From assembly GCA_900637135.1 (NCBI GenBank), contig LR134353.1:1364001-1428000 (forward strand): DNA of 64,000 bases, in the 5' to 3' direction. Each line of letters begins with the position of its first letter. The stretch's first letter is position 1. Origin of the DNA: Mycolicibacterium flavescens (GTDB lineage Bacteria > Actinomycetota > Actinomycetes > Mycobacteriales > Mycobacteriaceae). A model generated the notes under the pieces. It was not told where the DNA came from. It saw only the letters and a program-made list of their open reading frames with translations, and did no database searches. A program made the translations under genes and the position numbers. Positions 55,059 to 64,000 of this stretch are shown here, piece by piece.

Positions 55059-55985
55059 ATGGCTGCCACACTGCGCGAATTGCGCGGCCGCATCCGCTCC
55101 GCGGGCTCGATCAAAAAGATCACCAAAGCCCAGGAGCTGATCGCGACGTCGCGAATCGCCAAGGCGCAGGCCCGAGTCGAGGCGGCTCGGCCCTACGACC
55201 GCGAGATCACAAACATGCTCACCGAACTCGCCAGCGCGAGCGCACTGGATCACCCACTGCTGGTCCCGCGTGAGAATCCCCGGCGGGCCGCCGTATTGGT
55301 GGTGTCGTCGGACCGAGGTCTGGCCGGTGCGTACAACGCGAACATCTTCCGGAGGTCCGAGGAGCTGTTTGCCCTTCTTCGTTCGGAGGGCAAGGAACCG
55401 ATCCTGTACGTGGTGGGCCGTAAAGCTCTCGGGTACTACAGCTTCCGCAACTGGGACATCCAGGAGTCGTGGACCGGGTTCTCCGAGCGGCCCGACTACG
55501 AGAACGCTCAGGAGATCGCAAGCACGCTGGTGGACGCGTTCACGGCGGGCATGGACGACGAAGGCGACGACCCCGGTGCCGACAACGTCCTCGGAGTCGA
55601 CGAACTGCACATCGTCTTCACCGAATTCAGGTCGATGCTGTCGCAGTCGGCGATCGCACGCCGGATCGCACCGATGGTGGTGGAGTACAGCGAAGAAGAC
55701 CCCGGACTGCAGACGCTGTTCTCCTTCGAACCGGATGCCGAGACCCTCTTCGGCGCCCTGTTGCCCCGCTACATCTCGACCCGCATCTTCGCCGCGCTGC
55801 TCGAGGCGGCGGCGTCGGAGTCGGCTTCTCGCCGGCGCGCCATGAAGTCGGCGACTGACAACGCCGACGATCTCATCAAGGACCTGACCCTGATGGCCAA
55901 CCGCGAACGGCAATCTCAGATCACCCAGGAAATCAGCGAAATCGTCGGTGGCGCGAACGCGCTTGCGGACGCCGCCAAGAAGTAG
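55059..55985 (+). CDS. atpG: ATP synthase F1 subunit gamma
   Basis: A 308-residue central-stalk subunit. The terminal coiled helices are [33 protein letters not shown] and the C-terminal [23 protein letters not shown] mycobacterial-specific polar loop (about residues 165-178, [11 protein letters not shown]) is present; in M. smegmatis and M. tuberculosis this loop influences rotation coupling. Confidence 0.97.
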   Translation: MAATLRELRGRIRSAGSIKKITKAQELIATSRIAKAQARVEAARPYDREITNMLTELASASALDHPLLVPRENPRRAAVLVVSSDRGLAGAYNANIFRRSEELFALLRSEGKEPILYVVGRKALGYYSFRNWDIQESWTGFSERPDYENAQEIASTLVDAFTAGMDDEGDDPGADNVLGVDELHIVFTEFRSMLSQSAIARRIAPMVVEYSEEDPGLQTLFSFEPDAETLFGALLPRYISTRIFAALLEAAASESASRRRAMKSATDNADDLIKDLTLMANRERQSQITQEISEIVGGANALADAAKK

Positions 55986-57533
<1,548 letters not shown>

Positions 57534-57535
57534 CG

Positions 57536-57901
57536 ATGGCAGATCTGGACGTCGACATTGTCGCCGTCGAGCGGGAAATCTGGTCGGGCAAGGCGACGTT
57601 CGTGTTCACCCGCACCACTGCGGGTGAGATCGGCATCTTGCCCCGCCATATCCCGTTGGTTGCTCAGCTCGTCGACGACGCCATGGTGCGCGTCGAGCGA
57701 GAGGGCGAGGAGGATCTGCGCATCGCCGTCGACGGCGGATTCATGTCGGTCACCGGTGAAGGCGTGATCATCCTTGCGGAGTCCGCCGAACTCGAGTCCG
57801 AGATCGATAGCGACCGTGCGCGGCAGGACTCCGAATCCGACGATCCCGCAGTCGCGGCAAAAGGTCGAGCCAGGCTTCGCGCCCTGGGCCAGATCGACTA
57901 G
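57536..57901 (+). CDS. atpC: ATP synthase F1 subunit epsilon
   Basis: A 121-residue subunit. The N-terminal beta-sandwich ([40 protein letters not shown]) and a short C-terminal helical part ([27 protein letters not shown]) are seen, as in other mycobacteria, where the C-terminal domain is reduced. Two bases separate it from atpD. Ends the operon. Confidence 0.96.
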   Translation: MADLDVDIVAVEREIWSGKATFVFTRTTAGEIGILPRHIPLVAQLVDDAMVRVEREGEEDLRIAVDGGFMSVTGEGVIILAESAELESEIDSDRARQDSESDDPAVAAKGRARLRALGQID

Positions 57902-57940
57902 CGGTCGGCACCTGGGCGAGCGGAGCGATGGGATAGACAG

Positions 57941-58387
57941 ATGAGCGCGCTCATGTTCGTCATGGTCGCGCTGATCTGCGTGCTGCTTTTTGTCGTGATC
58001 GCGCTGTTCTACCGGCTGTGGAAGCTACGGCAGGTAGGCGGTACCGCAGGGATTTTGCGGGACGTGCCGGCTGTCGGTGGCCAGGGCTGGCGTCACGGTG
58101 TAATGCGTTATCGCGGTGGCGAAGCCGGCTTCTATCGGTTGTCGAGTCTGCGCTGGTGGCCCGACCGCCGGCTGAGCCGCCGCGGCCTGGAGATCGTGTC
58201 GCGCCGCGGTCCGCGCGGCGACGAGTACGACATCATGACCGACGAAATCGTGGTGCTGGAGCTGCGCGATACCAGCCCTGAACGTCGTCGCGGCTACGAG
58301 ATCGCGCTGGATCGTGGTGCGCTGACGGCGTTTCTGTCATGGCTGGAGTCCCGGCCGTCGCCTCGCGCGCGGCGCCGAAGCTTTTAA
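57941..58387 (+). CDS. DUF2550 membrane-anchored protein
   Basis: A 148-residue actinobacterial protein with a single N-terminal hydrophobic helix (MSALMFVMVALICVLLFVVIALFYRLW) and a basic cytoplasmic-type domain (GGQGWRHGVMRYRGGEAGFYRLSSLRWWPDRRLSRRG). Corresponds to Rv1312, always next to atpC in mycobacteria; function not established. Its last four bases overlap the convergent adenosyltransferase stop. Confidence 0.85.
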   Translation: MSALMFVMVALICVLLFVVIALFYRLWKLRQVGGTAGILRDVPAVGGQGWRHGVMRYRGGEAGFYRLSSLRWWPDRRLSRRGLEIVSRRGPRGDEYDIMTDEIVVLELRDTSPERRRGYEIALDRGALTAFLSWLESRPSPRARRRSF

Positions 58388-58962
58388 TCCGTTGCCGGAC
58401 CGCCCGGTTGCCACAGCACGTCGCCCTGTGGGTTGGCAGCGCGGGACAGGATGAAGAGCAGGTCCGACAGCCTGTTCAGGTATTTCGCGGGTAGCACGGT
58501 GATCGAATCGCCGTGATACTCGACCGCTGCCCAGGCCGATCGCTCAGCGCGGCGGGCAACCGTGCGAGCCACGTGCAATAAGGCCGATAGGGGAGTACCG
58601 CCGGGCAGCACAAACGAATTCAGCGGGGGAAGCGGCTCGTTGAACTCGTCGCACCAGGCTTCCAGTCGGTCGATATAGCTTTGGGTGATTCGCAGCGGCG
58701 GGTGTTCGGGGTTCTCGACCACCGGAGTCGAAAGGTCGGCGCCCGCATCGAAGAGGTCGTTCTGAATTTGCTTGAGTACCTTCGACGTTTGCTCGCTGGG
58801 ATTTCCCAGGGCGATGGCGACGCCGATGGCGGCGTTGACTTCGTCGCAGTCGGCATACGCCACGAGGCGGGCGTCATTCTTTGACACCCTGCTGAAATCG
58901 CTCAGGCCCGTGGTGCCGTCATCGCCCGTACGCGTGTATATCCGGGTGAGATGGACCGCCAT
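58384..58962 (-). CDS. Cob(I)alamin adenosyltransferase, PduO type
   Basis: A 192-residue enzyme making adenosylcobalamin from cob(I)alamin and ATP. N-terminal ATP-binding signature TRTGDDGTTGL, then YADCDEVNAAIGVA, and the C-terminal ARTVARRAERSAWA...LNRLSDLLFILSRAAN with the conserved Arg/Asn/Asp residues. ATG 58962 gives essentially the length of Rv1314c; the upstream open frame enters the murA promoter region. The transposase gene I recall next to it in H37Rv (Rv1313c) is absent. Confidence 0.93.
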   Translation of the reverse strand: MAVHLTRIYTRTGDDGTTGLSDFSRVSKNDARLVAYADCDEVNAAIGVAIALGNPSEQTSKVLKQIQNDLFDAGADLSTPVVENPEHPPLRITQSYIDRLEAWCDEFNEPLPPLNSFVLPGGTPLSALLHVARTVARRAERSAWAAVEYHGDSITVLPAKYLNRLSDLLFILSRAANPQGDVLWQPGGPATD

Positions 58963-59032
58963 GGTCAAACCGTACCGGAACCCGTAGCCGAGGAAACTGA
59001 CATGGCCCGCGGCGCTGTTTAGACTTACCCGC

Positions 59033-60286
59033 GTGAGCGAGCGATTCGTGGTGACCGGCGGAAACCGGTTATCTGGCGAAGTTGCCGTCGGGGGAGCAAA
59101 GAACAGCGTCTTGAAGCTGATGGCCGCGACCCTGCTGGCTGAAGGCACCAGCACGATCACAAATTGTCCGGACATCCTCGACGTACCGCTGATGGCCGAG
59201 GTGCTACGGGGTCTCGGGGCCACCGTCGAGCTGAACGGCGACGTCGTCCGAATCACCTCGCCCGACGAACCCAAGTACGACGCCGACTTTGCCGCCGTTC
59301 GTCAATTCCGCGCTTCTGTGTGCGTATTGGGACCGCTCGTCGGCCGGTGCAAGCGTGCCAAGGTCGCGCTGCCGGGCGGCGACGCGATCGGCTCACGACC
59401 GTTGGACATGCACCAGGCAGGCCTGCGCCAGCTGGGTGCGCGGTGCAACATCGAGCACGGTTGCGTGGTGGCCGAGGCCGACCACCTCCGCGGCGCCGAG
59501 ATCCAGCTGGAGTTTCCATCCGTTGGTGCCACCGAGAACATCTTGATGGCGGCCGTCGTCGCCGAGGGTGTCACGACCATCCACAACGCCGCCCGCGAAC
59601 CCGACGTCGTCGATCTCTGCGCGATGCTCAACCAGATGGGCGCCCAGATTTCCGGCGCGGGCACCCCGACCATGACGATCACCGGCGTTGACCGACTGCA
59701 TCCAACCGAGCACCGGGTGATCGGCGACCGGATCGTGGCGGCGACGTGGGGGATCGCCGCCGCGATGACGCACGGCGACATCTCCGTGACCGGCGTGGAC
59801 CCGCAGCACCTGCAGCTGGTCCTGCACAAGCTGCACGACGCCGGCGCCACCGTGACGCAGTCCGACGACGGGTTCCGGGTGGTCCAGTACGAGCGTCCGA
59901 AGGCGGTAAACGTCGCGACGCTTCCGTTCCCCGGCTTCCCGACGGACCTGCAGCCGATGGCGATCGCCCTGGCGTCGATCGCCGACGGCACGTCGATGAT
60001 CACCGAGAACGTCTTCGAAGCCCGCTTCCGATTCGTCGAGGAGATGGTGCGCCTAGGAGCCGACGCCAGGACCGACGGCCATCACGCGGTGGTCAGGGGT
60101 ATCCCGCAGCTTTCCAGTGCGCCGGTCTGGTCGTCCGATATCCGGGCCGGTGCCGGGCTCGTCCTGGCCGGGCTGGTCGCCGACGGCGATACCGAGGTCC
60201 ACGACGTCTTCCACATCGACCGCGGTTATCCGCTGTTTGTCGAGAATCTGCAGAGCTTGGGCGCGGAAATCGAGCGCGTAGCCTGA
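59033..60286 (+). CDS. murA: UDP-N-acetylglucosamine 1-carboxyvinyltransferase (Asp117 form)
   Basis: A 417-residue enzyme for the first committed step of peptidoglycan synthesis, transferring enolpyruvate to UDP-GlcNAc. The family's inside-out barrel is complete, with [12 protein letters not shown] and GGD at the active loop (GGDAIGSRP). Residue 117 is Asp where most bacteria have the fosfomycin-reactive Cys, the normal mycobacterial state and the basis of intrinsic fosfomycin resistance. GTG 59033. The rRNA operon promoter follows directly. Confidence 0.97.
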   Translation: MSERFVVTGGNRLSGEVAVGGAKNSVLKLMAATLLAEGTSTITNCPDILDVPLMAEVLRGLGATVELNGDVVRITSPDEPKYDADFAAVRQFRASVCVLGPLVGRCKRAKVALPGGDAIGSRPLDMHQAGLRQLGARCNIEHGCVVAEADHLRGAEIQLEFPSVGATENILMAAVVAEGVTTIHNAAREPDVVDLCAMLNQMGAQISGAGTPTMTITGVDRLHPTEHRVIGDRIVAATWGIAAAMTHGDISVTGVDPQHLQLVLHKLHDAGATVTQSDDGFRVVQYERPKAVNVATLPFPGFPTDLQPMAIALASIADGTSMITENVFEARFRFVEEMVRLGADARTDGHHAVVRGIPQLSSAPVWSSDIRAGAGLVLAGLVADGDTEVHDVFHIDRGYPLFVENLQSLGAEIERVA

Positions 60287-60605
60287 CCGGCGCCGCCGGG
60301 CTGGCGCGCACTGCCCCTATCCCCGGAACCCGCTTTGGGGTTTGTCCGGAACTGGCGTATCCTCTTATGAGAAGCCCACGGCCCCAGGCCAATCGGACTG
60401 GCGGACGGGGTTTGACGTCTCTGTCCAGATCGGTATAGACTGGCAGGGTTGCCCCAAAAGCGGGTGTGTTGTTTGAGAACTCAATAGTGTGTTTGGTGGT
60501 TTTTGTTTGTTGTTGTTTTTTGCCATGCCCTGTTTTCCCGTTTGTGGGTGTGGTGTTTTTTGATGCCAGTTTTTGGTGTCTGTTTGGTCAGATTGTTCTG
60601 AACGT
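60287..60605 (+). promoter_or_regulatory. rRNA operon promoter and pre-16S leader
   Basis: TTGACG (60412-60417), an 18-bp spacer and TAGACT (60436-60441) form the main promoter, followed by GCAGGGTTGCCCC, the conserved block after mycobacterial rrn starts. The leader includes the boxA-like TTTGAGAAC (60471-60480 area) and CAATAGTGTGTTTGG (60482-60496), which can pair with 62281-62295 in the spacer. A second upstream -10 candidate TATCCT is at 60358-60363. The leader is very T-rich. Confidence 0.75.

Positions 60606-64000
<3,395 letters not shown>

Overview
The window is chromosomal DNA of a Mycobacterium, most likely a rapid grower (Mycolicibacterium type). The sequence shows high GC, a fused ATP synthase b-delta subunit, a mycobacterial Rho with a long Arg/Asn/Asp-rich insertion, a CysN-CysC fusion, and a 16S gene with a short helix-18 region. 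From memory of the M. tuberculosis H37Rv map, the gene order follows Rv1279 to Rv1315 and then rrs. Several gene blocks are extra relative to that map.

Layout. 1-266: tail of a GMC oxidoreductase. 292-756: DUF309 protein. 753-6167 (minus): oligopeptide ABC transporter oppB-oppC-oppD-oppA. 6389-9377: two small exported proteins and an OmpR-type two-component system. 9448-9939: beta-carbonic anhydrase. 10034-10459: hotdog thioesterase. 10733-14285: cysD-cysNC-cysQ, making PAPS and clearing PAP. 14320-17085: sulfotransferase, DUF1214 protein and a divergent Rrf2 regulator. 17101-23986: accessory metabolism (two VOC proteins, nitronate monooxygenase, luciferase-like oxidoreductase, His/Pro-rich exported protein, NTF2-like protein, SDR, TetR regulator, cytochrome P450).

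24016-33011 is a roughly 9-kb prophage-like satellite integrated into the 3' end of tRNA-Arg(CCG). It carries a tyrosine integrase, small genes of unknown function, a zinc-ribbon/RDD membrane protein, an MPT63-like lipoprotein, an HK97-type capsid with a candidate scaffold, three small phage-type genes, a helicase-primase-like ATPase, an excisionase-like HTH gene and a candidate iteron origin. It has no recognisable portal, large terminase, protease or tail genes. Its layout resembles phiRv1/phiRv2 of M. tuberculosis and the phage-inducible island concept.

33165-39587 is argS-lysA-hom-thrC-thrB, tightly overlapped and co-directional. 39884-41821 is rho behind a structured leader. 41882-45269 is a MarR/maleylpyruvate-isomerase-like pair and a TetR/acyl-CoA-ligase pair, each with a clear operator palindrome. 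45486-49699 is rpmE-prfA-prmC-sua5-wecA. 49936-57901 is the complete ATP synthase operon (atpI-like, B, E, F, H, A, G, D, C). AtpE has Met63 where M. tuberculosis has Ala63, the change associated with natural bedaquiline resistance. Then follow a DUF2550 protein, a PduO-type cobalamin adenosyltransferase (minus) and murA (Asp117 in place of the fosfomycin-reactive Cys). An rRNA operon closes the window: promoter and leader, complete 16S, tRNA-less spacer, and 23S running off the end.

The most notable items are the satellite and its candidate origin, the AtpE Met63 residue, and the sulfotransferase placed beside a PAPS-making/PAP-clearing operon.
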